Positions 25,774 to 35,285 of a DNA stretch of 61,459 nucleotides are shown here, one piece after another. Source of the DNA: Bradyrhizobium sp. ARR65 (GTDB lineage Bacteria > Pseudomonadota > Alphaproteobacteria > Rhizobiales > Xanthobacteraceae). Position 1 is the first letter of the stretch; the number at the start of each line of letters is the position of its first letter. The stretch is from the NCBI RefSeq assembly GCF_000472385.1, contig NZ_AWZU01000017.1:96716-158174 (forward strand), written 5' to 3'. The position numbers were made by a program, and so were the translations under genes. The notes beneath the pieces were generated by a model, which did no database searches, was not told the DNA's origin, and saw only the letters and a list, made by a program, of their open reading frames with translations.

Positions 25774-26625
25774 ATGGCTCAGAACCCGATCATCGCCCCA
25801 AAGCTGTTCGACCGCGCGCTGCTTGCGCGGCGGCGGCGGCGTGCTTTATCGCTCGGGCCGGCGGATTTCCTGCTGGAGCGCGTCGCAGGCGACATGGAGG
25901 AGCGACTCGCCGCGGTGATGCGCGATTTCAGGGATGTCGCGGATATCTGGACGCCGGGCGAAGAGCTGCAAACGCGGCTGCGCCGACGTCTCCCTTCGAT
26001 CGGGCATGTCGCGCCGTCAGACTCGGCGGAGGAAGGGCTGTCGCTAGCGCCTGAGTCCCTCGACCTCGTGGTGTCGGCGCTGGCCTTTCAGTTCGTCAAC
26101 GATCTGCCTGGTGTACTCGCGCAGATCAGGCGTGCGCTGCGGCCGGATGGTTTGTTGCTTGCGGCGATGATCGGCGGCGACACGCTGACCGAACTGCGCC
26201 AATCCTTCGCCGCGGCGGAAGCCGAATGCGAAGGCGGGATTTCGCCGCGCGTTGCGCCCTTCGCCGACTTGCGCGACGTCGGTGGCCTGTTGCAGCGGGC
26301 CGGGCTCGCCCTGCCGGTCACCGATCTCGACCGCATCGTGGTGCGTTACGACAACGCGTTCGGCTTGATGCAGGATTTGCGGCGCATGGGCGCAACCAAC
26401 GTGCTCACCGAGCGGCGGCGAACGCCGACCCGTCGCAGCACGCTGATCAGGATGGCGCAAATCTATGGCGAGCGCTTCGCCGATCCGGACGGCCGCATCC
26501 GCGCCACCTTCGACGTGATCTGGCTTTCCGCCTGGGCGCCGCATGAAAGCCAGCAAAAACCGCTGCGTCCGGGCTCGGCGAAAGCGAGCCTCGAAGAGGC
26601 GGTGAAGAGGGGCACGAAGAGCTAG
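25774..26625 (+). CDS. Methyltransferase-fold protein, NDUFAF5-like
   Basis: A 283-residue protein starting MAQNPIIAPKLFDRALLARR, similar in layout to NDUFAF5, a complex I assembly factor that hydroxylates an arginine of the NDUFS7 subunit. Matching segments are the F(D)R start, SLDLVVSALAFQFVNDLPGVLAQIRRALRPDGL, GGDTLTELRQSF and FGLMQDLRRMGATNVL. The expected glycine-rich SAM motif I is not visible; that position reads RDVADIWTPGEEL. It is divergent from comF. Confidence 0.82.
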   Translation: MAQNPIIAPKLFDRALLARRRRRALSLGPADFLLERVAGDMEERLAAVMRDFRDVADIWTPGEELQTRLRRRLPSIGHVAPSDSAEEGLSLAPESLDLVVSALAFQFVNDLPGVLAQIRRALRPDGLLLAAMIGGDTLTELRQSFAAAEAECEGGISPRVAPFADLRDVGGLLQRAGLALPVTDLDRIVVRYDNAFGLMQDLRRMGATNVLTERRRTPTRRSTLIRMAQIYGERFADPDGRIRATFDVIWLSAWAPHESQQKPLRPGSAKASLEEAVKRGTKS

Positions 26626-26668
26626 GCCGCTTGCTCGTCATGGCCGGGCCTGTCCCGCTGCTTATCGC

Positions 26669-26777
26669 GCCGTCATTCCGGGGCGCCTCGAAGAGGCGAA
26701 CTCTGATGTGCACTTGCACATCAGAGAATCTCGAGATTCCGGGTTCGATGCTTACGCATCGCCCCGGAATGACGGTG
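26669..26777. repeat. GTCATTCCGGGGCG palindromic element, copy 3, with an inserted hairpin
   Basis: Starts CGTCATTCCGGGGCGCC and ends CGCCCCGGAATGACGG. It carries an extra perfect 12-bp inverted repeat, CTCTGATGTGCA (26701-26712) and TGCACATCAGAG (26715-26726) with a 2-nt spacer, absent from the other copies. Confidence 0.8.
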
Positions 26778-26779
26778 CT

Positions 26780-27190
26780 TCACATCAACAGATCAACCAG
26801 ATGCGGGATCAGCGGAAGGTCCGCCGGCGGCATCGGATAATCGCGCAGTTTATTGGCGCGCACCCAGGCGAGGTTTTGCCCTTCGCGCGCGATCACCTGT
26901 CCTTCCCAGCGCCGGCAGATATAGAGCGGCATCAACAGATGAAAGCTCTCATAGGCGTGGCTCGCGAAGGTCAGCGGCGCGAGGCACGGCTCGCTCACGC
27001 TGATGCCAAGCTCCTCATGCAACTCGCGGATCAAGGTCTGCTCCGGCCGTTCGCCCGGCTCGATCTTGCCGCCGGGGAATTCCCATAAGCCCGCCATCGC
27101 CTTGCCCGGCGGGCGCTGCGCGATCAGCACGCGCTTGTCGGCGTCAACGAGCGCGCAGGCAACGACGAGTGTGAGCTTGAGATCTGCCAT
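26780..27190 (-). CDS. mutT: MutT-type 8-oxo-dGTP diphosphatase (Nudix)
   Basis: A 136-residue Nudix hydrolase that sanitises oxidised nucleotides. The Nudix box runs from GGKIEPGE through RELHEELGI with all consensus residues. IAQRPPGKAMAGLWEFPGGK is typical of the MutT group. ATG 27190 (MADLKLTLVVACALV) gives the usual length; upstream ATGs at 27196 and 27226 exist. In rhizobia the gene commonly sits next to argJ. Confidence 0.93.
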   Translation of the reverse strand: MADLKLTLVVACALVDADKRVLIAQRPPGKAMAGLWEFPGGKIEPGERPEQTLIRELHEELGISVSEPCLAPLTFASHAYESFHLLMPLYICRRWEGQVIAREGQNLAWVRANKLRDYPMPPADLPLIPHLVDLLM

Positions 27191-27234
27191 GTGCATTTCA
27201 GATCTTTGCAAATTGGGACTCCCCACTGGGGTAC

Positions 27235-27331
27235 GTCATTCCGGGCCACGCTGAAAGCGCGAACCCGGAATCCGGAGGTTGTGGCACGAGATTCCGGGTT
27301 CGATGCTGTCGCATCGCCCCGAATGACGCTG
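27235..27331. repeat. GTCATTCCGGG palindromic element, copy 4
   Basis: Starts CGTCATTCCGGGCCACGC and ends GCATCGCCCCGAATGACGCT with internal GAGATTCCGGGTTCGATGCT. It fills the gap between argJ and mutT, only about 2.5 kb or less from copy 3 and flanking mutT with it. Confidence 0.8.
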
Positions 27332-27333
27332 GC

Positions 27334-28575
27334 TCACGACCGATAATCGCCGTTGATGGCGACATATTCCTTGGTGAGGTCGCAGGTGAGCACGCGGTCG
27401 CGGCCTTTGCCGAGCCCGAGCGTGACCTTGATCTGGATCTTCGGCTCCTTCATCGCCTTGGAGACTTCGGTCTCGTCATAGCCGACATCGCGCGCCCCGC
27501 TCTTGGCGACGCGGATGCCATTGAAGAAGATCGAGAGCTTGTCGCGGTTGGCGGGCTCGCCGGCCTTGCCGACCGCCATCACGACGCGCCCCCAATTGGC
27601 ATCCTCGCCGGCGATCGCGGTCTTCACCAGCGGCGAGTTCGCAATCGACATCGCGATTTTGCGCGCCGATTGCTTGGAGACCGCGCCTTCGACCAGCACC
27701 TCGACCAGCTTGCGCGCGCCCTCGCCATCCCGCGCCACCTGCTCGGAGAGCGTGGCGAGCACGCCGCGGAAGCCTTTGACGAAATCCTTCAGCCTGGGAT
27801 CGCTGGCGCGGCTGATCTTCGGTGCGCCGGCGCTTGCCGCCGCCCCCGTTGCAAAGGCCAGCAGCGTGTCGGACGTCGAGGTGTCGCCGTCGATGGTGAC
27901 TGCGTTGAAGGTGTCTTCGACCCCGCTCTTTAAAAGCGCCTGCAACACGCTCCGCGAGAGCGGTGCGTCGGTGAAGACGAAAGAGAGCATGGTGGCCATG
28001 TCGGGCGCGATCATGCCCGCGCCCTTCGCCATGCCGTTGATCGTGACCTTGGCCTTGCCGAGCTTGACGGTCGCGGTCGCGATCTTCGGAAACGTGTCGG
28101 TGGTCATGATGGCCTTGGCGGCGTCCATCCAGTCATCGGGTGCAGCCGTCTCGGCGAGATTGGCCAGCACGCCGTCGAACTTCGTGGCGTCCAGCGGCTC
28201 GCCGATGACGCCGGTGGATGCAAGAAACACCTCGCTCACGCTGCAGCCGACGGCCTTGGCGGCGATCGCGGCCGTCATGGCCGTCGATTGCCGTCCGGTC
28301 TTGCCGGTGAAGGCGTTGGCGTTGCCGGAATTGACCACCAGCGCCCGTGCCTTGCCGCCGGACAGTTTGGCCCGGCACCATTCGACCGGTGCCGACGGGC
28401 ATTTGGACCTGGTGAAGACGCCGGCCACCGCGGTGCCCTTGTCCAGCACGGCGAGCAGCACGTCGGTGCGCCCCTTGTAACGAATCCCTGCGGCGGCGGT
28501 GGCAAGCTTCACGCCCGCAATCGCGGGCATGGTGGGAAAATCGGCGGGCGCAAGCGGGGAGACGGTCGTGGACAT
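27334..28575 (-). CDS. argJ: Bifunctional glutamate N-acetyltransferase / amino-acid acetyltransferase ArgJ
   Basis: Transfers acetyl between acetylornithine and glutamate in the cyclic arginine pathway, and may also make N-acetylglutamate. The 413-residue precursor self-cleaves before the catalytic Thr in the KGAGMIAPDMATMLSF motif, giving alpha and beta chains. AGEDANWGRVVMAVGKAGE and the C-terminal SYLTCDLTKEYV-like ending are conserved. Upstream, on the same strand, lies the secreted parvulin gene. Confidence 0.96.
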   Translation of the reverse strand: MSTTVSPLAPADFPTMPAIAGVKLATAAAGIRYKGRTDVLLAVLDKGTAVAGVFTRSKCPSAPVEWCRAKLSGGKARALVVNSGNANAFTGKTGRQSTAMTAAIAAKAVGCSVSEVFLASTGVIGEPLDATKFDGVLANLAETAAPDDWMDAAKAIMTTDTFPKIATATVKLGKAKVTINGMAKGAGMIAPDMATMLSFVFTDAPLSRSVLQALLKSGVEDTFNAVTIDGDTSTSDTLLAFATGAAASAGAPKISRASDPRLKDFVKGFRGVLATLSEQVARDGEGARKLVEVLVEGAVSKQSARKIAMSIANSPLVKTAIAGEDANWGRVVMAVGKAGEPANRDKLSIFFNGIRVAKSGARDVGYDETEVSKAMKEPKIQIKVTLGLGKGRDRVLTCDLTKEYVAINGDYRS

Positions 28576-28689
28576 CTAAGCTTCCGGCGGCTGGTGATGC
28601 GGGAAGCGCTCTGTATCATCTCGGCTATGCGAACGGGAGAGGGCGGCCACGCGATTTACGGAAGGAAGAATCGGGCGGCCACACAATTG

Positions 28690-28772
28690 CTGTCGTCCCG
28701 GCTCAGCGCTCGCCACGCTCACTTGGCGGGGCGACGAGAAACGAAAGCCCCGGCTCAAGGCCGGGGCGACGT
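28690..28772. repeat. REP-like hairpin segment upstream of argJ
   Basis: GTCGTCCCGGCTCAGCGCTC and GGCGGGGCGACGAG flank GTGAGCG-type arms, followed by the hairpin GCCCCGGCTCAAGGCCGGGGC near 28748-28768. No gene is seen in 28576-28782. Confidence 0.6.
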
Positions 28773-28782
28773 CGAATTTGCT

Positions 28783-29688
28783 CTACTTCTTGGAAGTTGT
28801 ATCCGCCGGCTTGGCCGCGTCCTTTGCGGCGTTGGGTGCCGTCGGCGTGTTGGCGGCCTGGTCCATGCGCTCGATCTTGGCCCCTTCGCGCAGCTTGGCC
28901 ACATAATCCGCCTGCGCCTTGCGCGTCACATAGGTTTCAATCTGGCTCTTCACCTGATCGAATTCCGGCGGCTTGCGGTTGCGCTTCTCCTCGACCTTGA
29001 TGATGTGCCAGCCGAACTGGGTCTTGACCGGATCGGAGATCTTGCCCGGCTCGAGCGAGAAGGCGACAGCCGAAAATTCCGGCACCATCTGGTCCTTGGT
29101 GAAGAAGCCGAGGTCGCCGCCGTCGGAGGCGCCGGGATCCTTGGACTTCTTCTTGGCAAGCTCGGCGAAGTCGGCGCCCTTGTCGAGATCCGCCTTGACC
29201 TGCTTGGCCTCGTCCTCGGTCTCGACCAGGATGTGACGGGCATGGACTTCCTGTTCGCCGGCGATTTGCTTGGAAGCGTCGTCATAGACCTTCTTCATCG
29301 CATCGTCGGTGGTTGCGGCCTTGCCTTCGCTCGCCAAGAGGCTGTCCATCAGCAGCCGGTTGCGGGTGAACGCCAACCGCTTCTTGAAGTCGTCGCTGTC
29401 CTGGACCTTCTTGTCCTCGGCGGCCTTGGCAACGATCTTCATGTCGATCAGGAACGCCAGCACGTTCTCGTTCTTGGTCGAAGGATCCATCTGCGCGAGC
29501 GAAGGCCCGAGTTCCTCTTCGGCGAGCGCGACGTCGCTCTGGTGGATCTCGGCGCCGTTGACCTTGGCCAGCACCTTGTCCTCGGCGCGAACCGGGCCGG
29601 CGAAAAGCACCAGAGCGAGAGAGCCTGCCAGGGCTGAGGCGAGGAGGAGGCGCGAGCCGGTTTTCGCTACCGCGAACGAGGTGGTCAT
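28783..29688 (-). CDS. Periplasmic peptidyl-prolyl isomerase (parvulin/SurA-like)
   Basis: A 301-residue exported foldase. A signal peptide (LLLASALAGSLALVLFAGPVRA, cut near residue 35), a SurA-type N-terminal helical domain and a PpiC/parvulin domain (about 145-240; ARHILVETEDEA, GGDLGFFTKDQMVPEF, PVKTQFGWHIIKVEE) are present, with a Pro/Ala-rich tail. The start ATG 29688 was chosen because it gives the signal peptide; the long upstream frame is not protein-like. It diverges from secA, an export-linked pairing. Confidence 0.93.
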   Translation of the reverse strand: MTTSFAVAKTGSRLLLASALAGSLALVLFAGPVRAEDKVLAKVNGAEIHQSDVALAEEELGPSLAQMDPSTKNENVLAFLIDMKIVAKAAEDKKVQDSDDFKKRLAFTRNRLLMDSLLASEGKAATTDDAMKKVYDDASKQIAGEQEVHARHILVETEDEAKQVKADLDKGADFAELAKKKSKDPGASDGGDLGFFTKDQMVPEFSAVAFSLEPGKISDPVKTQFGWHIIKVEEKRNRKPPEFDQVKSQIETYVTRKAQADYVAKLREGAKIERMDQAANTPTAPNAAKDAAKPADTTSKK

Positions 29689-29815
29689 GGAAAATCCTTC
29701 ACATATTAGGATGGCTTTAGGCGGCCGGACACTCGCCCAAACAGCAGCCCTTGGCAACGCGAAAAGTCTGTCAATTTGATGAAATCCTTGACAGCGCGGC
29801 CAAACCCTGCCGCCG

Positions 29816-29844
29816 TTGACAAGCCACCGACCGGGCCATATCTC
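29816..29844 (+). promoter_or_regulatory. Candidate secA promoter
   Basis: TTGACA at 29816-29821, then 17 bp, then TATCTC at 29839-29844. It lies in the 359-bp divergent gap between the parvulin gene and secA, about 200 bp before the secA start. Another TTGACA occurs at 29788-29793. No secM-type leader is recognised. Confidence 0.4.
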
Positions 29845-30047
29845 TCGGCCATCGTGTAAGCGGTGATAGCGCTTATTTTTGCTGCGTTTTTTGCCGTTTA
29901 ACCCAAATTTGCTTAATTCCCACTCATTCGGCGGATGGGCCTCGGAACCAGGACAGCACGCCGGTGCGTCACGGTGAGTTGATAGGGCAAGGGCGGGTGG
30001 AGCACTCAGACGCTGCAACGCGTTAATCGCGAGAACAGGAAGACGGT

Positions 30048-32897
30048 ATGATCGGCGCGCTCGCCCGCAAGTTTTTCGGCTCCGCCAACGACCGGCGGAT
30101 CAAGGGGTACCAATCCCGCGTCGCTGCCATCAACGCGCTCGAAGGCGAGCTTGCCGCGCTCTCCGACGAAGCGCTGAGGGCCCGTACCGAGGAGTTCAGA
30201 AAAGCACTCGCGGAAGGCAAGACGCTCGACGACATCCTGGTTCCAGCCTTTGCAACGGTCCGTGAGGCCGCCAAGCGTACGCTCGGCCAGCGCCATTTCG
30301 ACGTGCAGCTCATCGGCGGCATGGTGCTGCATGAGGGCGACATCGCCGAGATGAAGACCGGCGAAGGCAAGACGCTGGTTGCAACGCTCGCGGTCTATCT
30401 CAACGCGCTCGCCGGCCGCGGCGTTCATGTCGTCACGGTCAACGATTACCTCGCCCGCCGCGACGCGGGCTGGATGGGCCAGATCTATTCCTTCCTCGGC
30501 ATGACCACGGGCGTCATCGTCCACGGGCTCGACGATGCCGAGCGCAAGGCGGCTTATGCCTGCGACATCACCTACGGTACCAACAACGAATACGGCTTCG
30601 ACTATCTGCGCGACAACATGAAGTACCGCCTGGAGGACATGGTCCAGCGCGGCCACTACTTCGCCATCGTCGACGAAGTCGACTCGATCCTGATCGACGA
30701 AGCGCGCACGCCGTTGATCATTTCCGGTCCGCTCGACGACCGCTCCGATTTCTACAACACCATCGACACCTTCTTCCCCAAGCTCGACAAGTCCGACTAC
30801 GAGGTCGACGAGAAGCAGCGCACGGTGACGCTCACCGAAGCCGGCATGGAGAAGCTCGAGAACCTGCTGCAGGACGCGGATCTGCTCAAGGGCGAGTCGC
30901 TCTATGACGTCGAGAACGTCTCGGTGGTGCATCACGTCAACCAGGCGCTGCGCGCACACACACTGTTCACCCGCGACAAGGATTACATCGTCCGCGACGG
31001 CGAGGTCGTGATCATCGACGAGTTCACCGGGCGCATGATGCCGGGCCGGCGCTATTCGGAAGGCCTGCACCAAGCGCTGGAAGCCAAAGAGCATCAGCCG
31101 GTGCAGCCGGAAAACCAGACGCTGGCTTCCATCACCTTCCAGAACTATTTCCGCATGTACGAAAAGCTCGCCGGCATGACCGGCACGGCGGCCACCGAAG
31201 CCGACGAGCTGTTCGACATCTACAAGCTCGAGGTCGTGGAGATCCCGACCAACCTGCCGGTGGCGCGTCTCGATGAGGACGACGAGGTCTACCGCACGCA
31301 AACCGAAAAATACGCCGCGATTCTCGCCGAGATCGAGCGGGCCAATGCGCGGCTGCAGCCGGTGCTGGTCGGCACCGCCTCGATCGAGAAGTCCGAGGTC
31401 TTGGCCGAGTATCTGAAGAAGCACGGCTACAAGCAGATCGATTTCGGCAAGGAAGGCGCGCTCGACAAGCTCTATGCGGCGGCCCGCGCCGGCAAGCCGG
31501 CGAAATTGTTCGCCGTCTTGAACGCCCGCTTCCACGAGCAGGAAGCCTACATCGTCGCGGAGGCCGGCGTGCCCGGCGCGATCACGATCGCGACCAACAT
31601 GGCCGGCCGCGGTACCGACATCAAGCTCGGCGGCTCCTTGGAGATGCGGATCCAGCAGGAGACCGCAGGGATCACGGATGAGGCCGAGAAGGCAAAGAAG
31701 ATCGAGCAGATCAAGGCCGACGTCGAGCGCTTCCGCGAGATCGTGCTGAACGCGGAGGAGATCGTCGAGCTCGAGCCGGCCAAGGGCAGCAAGCCGGCGA
31801 AGACGGTGAAAAAGCCGGGCGGCCTCTATATCATCGGCTCGGAACGCCACGAGTCCCGTCGCATCGACAACCAGCTCCGCGGCCGTTCGGGACGGCAGGG
31901 CGACCCCGGGCGCTCGAAATTCTTCCTGTCGCTGGAAGACGACCTGATGCGCATCTTCGGGTCCGACCGGCTCGACTCCATGCTCACGCGCCTTGGCCTG
32001 AAAGAGGGCGAGGCCATCATCCATCCCTGGATCAACAAGGCCCTGGAGAAGGCGCAGCAGAAGGTCGAAGCGCGCAACTTCGACATCCGCAAAAACCTGC
32101 TCAAGTTCGACAACGTGCAGAACGATCAGCGCAAGGTCATCTTCGACCAGCGCGTCGACCTGATGAAGGACGAGAGCGTGGCCGAGACGGTCGCCGACAT
32201 GCGTCACGCCTATGTCGAGGACCTCGTCGCCAAGCACGTGCCCGAACATGCCTACGCCGAGCAGTGGGACGTCGCAGGGCTGAAGGAAGAGCTCAAGCGC
32301 GTGCTCGATCTCGATCTGCCGGTCGACGAATGGGCCAAGGAAGAGGGCATCGCCGACGAGGAGCTGCTCTCGCGCATCGAGAAGCGTGCCGACGAGCACA
32401 TGGCCGCCAAGGTCGCCCAGTGGGGGCCCGAGGTGATGCGCTATGTCGAGAAGACCATCCTTTTGCAGACCCTGGACCATCTCTGGCGCGAGCATCTGGT
32501 CATGCTCGATCACCTGCGCCAGGTCATTGGCCTGCGCGGCTACGGCCAGCGCGATCCCCTGCAGGAATACAAATCGGAAGCCTTCAGCCTGTTCGAATCC
32601 ATGATCTCCCATTTGCGCGAGGCCGTCACCGCCCAGCTCATGCGGGTTGAGATCGTCCCACCGGAGCCGCAGCATCAGGAGCTGCCGCCGATGCAGATAT
32701 CCCATCTCGATCCGAGCACGGGCGAGGACGAGATGGCGTTCGCCAACGCCTCGCTGGTGCCGCAGGCGCCGACCGGGCGTGGTGTCGAAAACCGCGATCC
32801 GAAGAATCCCGCAACCTGGGGCAAGGTCGGCCGCAACGAAGATTGCCCCTGCGGTTCGGGGAAGAAGTATAAGCACTGCCACGGCAAGTACGTGTGA
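30048..32897 (+). CDS. secA: Preprotein translocase ATPase SecA
   Basis: ATPase motor driving Sec-dependent export. The 949-residue protein has Walker A in MKTGEGKTLVATL, DEVDSILIDEARTPLI, the MAGRGTDIKLGG motif and RGRSGRQGDPG of the second nucleotide-binding fold, and the C-terminal zinc motif CPCGSGKKYKHCHG that binds SecB and phospholipid. Full length and intact. Confidence 0.98.
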   Translation: MIGALARKFFGSANDRRIKGYQSRVAAINALEGELAALSDEALRARTEEFRKALAEGKTLDDILVPAFATVREAAKRTLGQRHFDVQLIGGMVLHEGDIAEMKTGEGKTLVATLAVYLNALAGRGVHVVTVNDYLARRDAGWMGQIYSFLGMTTGVIVHGLDDAERKAAYACDITYGTNNEYGFDYLRDNMKYRLEDMVQRGHYFAIVDEVDSILIDEARTPLIISGPLDDRSDFYNTIDTFFPKLDKSDYEVDEKQRTVTLTEAGMEKLENLLQDADLLKGESLYDVENVSVVHHVNQALRAHTLFTRDKDYIVRDGEVVIIDEFTGRMMPGRRYSEGLHQALEAKEHQPVQPENQTLASITFQNYFRMYEKLAGMTGTAATEADELFDIYKLEVVEIPTNLPVARLDEDDEVYRTQTEKYAAILAEIERANARLQPVLVGTASIEKSEVLAEYLKKHGYKQIDFGKEGALDKLYAAARAGKPAKLFAVLNARFHEQEAYIVAEAGVPGAITIATNMAGRGTDIKLGGSLEMRIQQETAGITDEAEKAKKIEQIKADVERFREIVLNAEEIVELEPAKGSKPAKTVKKPGGLYIIGSERHESRRIDNQLRGRSGRQGDPGRSKFFLSLEDDLMRIFGSDRLDSMLTRLGLKEGEAIIHPWINKALEKAQQKVEARNFDIRKNLLKFDNVQNDQRKVIFDQRVDLMKDESVAETVADMRHAYVEDLVAKHVPEHAYAEQWDVAGLKEELKRVLDLDLPVDEWAKEEGIADEELLSRIEKRADEHMAAKVAQWGPEVMRYVEKTILLQTLDHLWREHLVMLDHLRQVIGLRGYGQRDPLQEYKSEAFSLFESMISHLREAVTAQLMRVEIVPPEPQHQELPPMQISHLDPSTGEDEMAFANASLVPQAPTGRGVENRDPKNPATWGKVGRNEDCPCGSGKKYKHCHGKYV

Positions 32898-33288
32898 GCC
32901 TGAGGGCGCCGTTGCCGCGTGCAGTTTGTAGCGTGGGCAAAGGCGCGCAAGCGCCGCGCCGATCGGTCATCTGATTCGCGGAAGCATTGTTGTGGGCACG
33001 CTTCCGCCTTCGCTCTTCCACCTTCGCTCTTCGAGCTTCGGCGGACGCGGTCGAGCTACCGCGGACCAGTCGCCTTGTGTCGGCGCCGTGGACCGTCGGA
33101 TTCGACAGTCTCAAAGCCCCCGTCGTCGCGTGCATCGCGCGCGGCCGCGTCAGTGCCGACGCGATGCATCTCCTTCACCGGCTTCGACAAGAAGTTCATG
33201 GCGGTACAATCAGATTGCGGGAGCGGTCTGGCGACAGCCGATAAAAACGATATTCGGCGCCAGGCTCTTGCGACAGATCAAGGGCGCT
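32898..33288. other. 391-bp gap between secA and the GH16 gene
   Basis: No gene seen. Positions 33000-33045 contain CTTCCGCCTTCGCTCTTC with an internal direct duplication of CCTTCGCTCTTC, then GAGCTTCGGCGGAC. A reverse-oriented relative lies at 6067-6124, so this is a dispersed repeat. Confidence 0.55.
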
Positions 33289-34095
33289 TTAAAGCGGGTA
33301 TACGCGCAAGGACCTGACGGACATGGCATGGCCGGCCGGATTGGCGGGGATTTTCCCCGCATAATCCATCAGTGCCGAGGACAGGCGGATATCGGCCGCG
33401 CCTTTGATCGACCCGCTGGTGCGGATCGCGGCGACCGGTTCGCCATCGACCTCGAACACGATATCGGTTGCGGTCCACAGCACACCGAAATCGTGAAAGT
33501 CCCTGGCGAAGTTCTCGGCGAAGCGGCTGTCGAAGCCCACCGCGATGGGGAATTTGCCGTCGATCTTGTTGTTGTCGTGGAGCGTCATCCGGTCAATGTT
33601 CGGATAATGCAGTTCGCAGACATCGATCTCGAAATGGTCCTCGGTGACGAGCCAGAAGGCGTTGTTGAGGCCGTCGGTGTCGGCGATCTTGATGGTCGCT
33701 TCAAAGAAGCCGTAGGCGAAATGCTGCCGGCTGATGATGAAGCCTGTCGACCATTGCGCGCGGCAGCCTGTGGCAGTGCGTGTTTGCAGTTGCAGTCCGG
33801 CCGGAGTTGCAACGACATTTTCCGGTCGGCGGCATGACTTCAGATAATCGTCGGACTGCATCAACCATTGCGAGCTGAGCGCCGCCGCCGCGGTGAAGTC
33901 GGTCGCGAACGCCGGCTTCCCATGTTGTCCGGCGCGATAGCGCGCGATCGCGGCTCTATCAGCCTCGGTCACGGGGCGCCTCGTTCCCCAAGGCTGATCG
34001 GGATTGCCCCAGGTCAGTTTTTGCAGGCTTGCGGCGCGCGAAGCATCCGTTGACGCCGAGCCGAGGAGAGCAAGCAGCAGCCAAGCCATACGCAT
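33289..34095 (-). CDS. Secreted glycoside hydrolase family 16 enzyme
   Basis: A 268-residue protein with a signal peptide (MRMAWLLLALLGSASTDASRA) and a GH16 jelly-roll domain. The catalytic motif reads E156-I-D158-V-C-E161 (consensus ExDxxE), so the retaining nucleophile and acid/base are present. AYGFFEATIKIADTDGLNNAFWL is the usual preceding strand pair. GH16 enzymes cut beta-1,3 or beta-1,3-1,4 linkages in glucans and bacterial exopolysaccharides. It is the last of three hydrolase-type genes and starts 10 bp after the preceding one ends. Confidence 0.88.
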   Translation of the reverse strand: MRMAWLLLALLGSASTDASRAASLQKLTWGNPDQPWGTRRPVTEADRAAIARYRAGQHGKPAFATDFTAAAALSSQWLMQSDDYLKSCRRPENVVATPAGLQLQTRTATGCRAQWSTGFIISRQHFAYGFFEATIKIADTDGLNNAFWLVTEDHFEIDVCELHYPNIDRMTLHDNNKIDGKFPIAVGFDSRFAENFARDFHDFGVLWTATDIVFEVDGEPVAAIRTSGSIKGAADIRLSSALMDYAGKIPANPAGHAMSVRSLRVYPL

Positions 34096-34105
34096 TCGAG
34101 ATTCC

Positions 34106-35283
34106 TTACAAAGGGCTCAGTGCGCGCTTGCCGGACTCCGTGAGTCCGCCGCAGCGCTCGACATCGAATTGCACGTCGCCGGTCCAGGAATAGTAGATCA
34201 GGCCCGTGAGCCGGCCTTCGCGCGCAAGCTCGGCGAAATCGCCCATCATCTCCTGCACGACCAGCGCACGGTCTTTCTCCTCGGACGCCGAGCACGTGTT
34301 GCCTGCATAGGCAAAGCCCCACTCGGTGATCCAGCACGGCTTGCCGCCGGGAACGCAGATCGGATCGACCAGCGCCCGCGGGCGGCGCATGCGGTGGATC
34401 GCCGAAGCCTTGTCGCCCGGATGATCGCCCCAGGGGTACGTGTGCAGGTTGTAGGCATCGTTCTCCAGCTCCAGGCCGGCTAGCGTCACGCCAGTTGCAT
34501 CCAGCTTGCTCATGAGCTCCTGGAAATATTGGGCCGAGCGCCCCGGATCGAGCGCGGACAACGGCGGGCCCGGCCACATTCCCGGAAACTCCTTCGGCCT
34601 GAAGTATTTTTTCCAGTTTCCCGGGCCCGGATGGTCGGTGGGCGCGCGGGCGACGATATTGCCGTGATCGCGGTTGCGCAGGCAGTACGCGTAGTAATAG
34701 CCGTCGTGGCCATCGACCGCCGTGCAGTCTCCCTCGCCGGTGATGCGGCCTTCGATGATGGGCTCGGTCCCGGTGATGATTTGGCCAAGGCGGCGCCAGC
34801 TCAAGCCGTCATCGTCGGAAACGGTGAGCGACATCGATTTTAGTCCCTGGCCCGGCGCATCGCCGGTTTCGTCATGCACCCAGCCCAACACGCCCTTGCC
34901 CGAGCGCTCGACATGGACGATCCACTCGCCGCTCTCGCCAGGCTGCCCGCGCGGCGCCGGCGGCAGCACGGGTCGTGCGGCACCGCTCATGTCGGACGGG
35001 GTCGTGCCGTCGATGGCATAAGTGGTGGCGCTGGCGCTGAAGCCGCGAAACTTCCCGCCCGGGAGCTGGATTTCTGTGAAAGGACTGTCGGGATTCCAGG
35101 CGAAGGACCGCGCACCACACGCGGCAGGCCGACACGGATGCTGATGCATGGGAGACAAAACTCTGCAGGGTCCGGTCTCGCGTCTTTCGCGCCGTCCGCA
35201 TGCACGAAGGCCGGCCGGAAAAGCGGCAGGGCGCCGAGCAACACGACGCCGATGACAACGGGAGCGCGGTGCAATTTCATCAT
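34106..35283 (-). pseudogene. Secreted glycosidase-like protein, apparent frameshift
   Basis: The N-terminal part, with signal peptide MMKLHRAPVVIGVVLLGALP, is read from 35283 and runs in one frame to about VRGPSPG. The rest, from about NPDSPFTEIQLPGG to the stop at 34106, lies in another frame; the switch falls near 35085-35115. The C-terminal part has WITEWGFAYAGN and LTGLIYYSWTGD, resembling the end of (beta/alpha)8 clan GH-A glycosidases, and is related to the upstream gene product (shared WITEWGF). The shift may be real inactivation or a sequence error. Gap to the upstream gene is 2 bp, so it is in the operon. Confidence 0.72.
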
Positions 35284-35285
35284 GT

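Noticed and set aside
30006..32882. 958-codon ORF antisense to secA
   Set aside because: SecA is unmistakable on the plus strand; the antisense product is low-complexity and has no family pattern.
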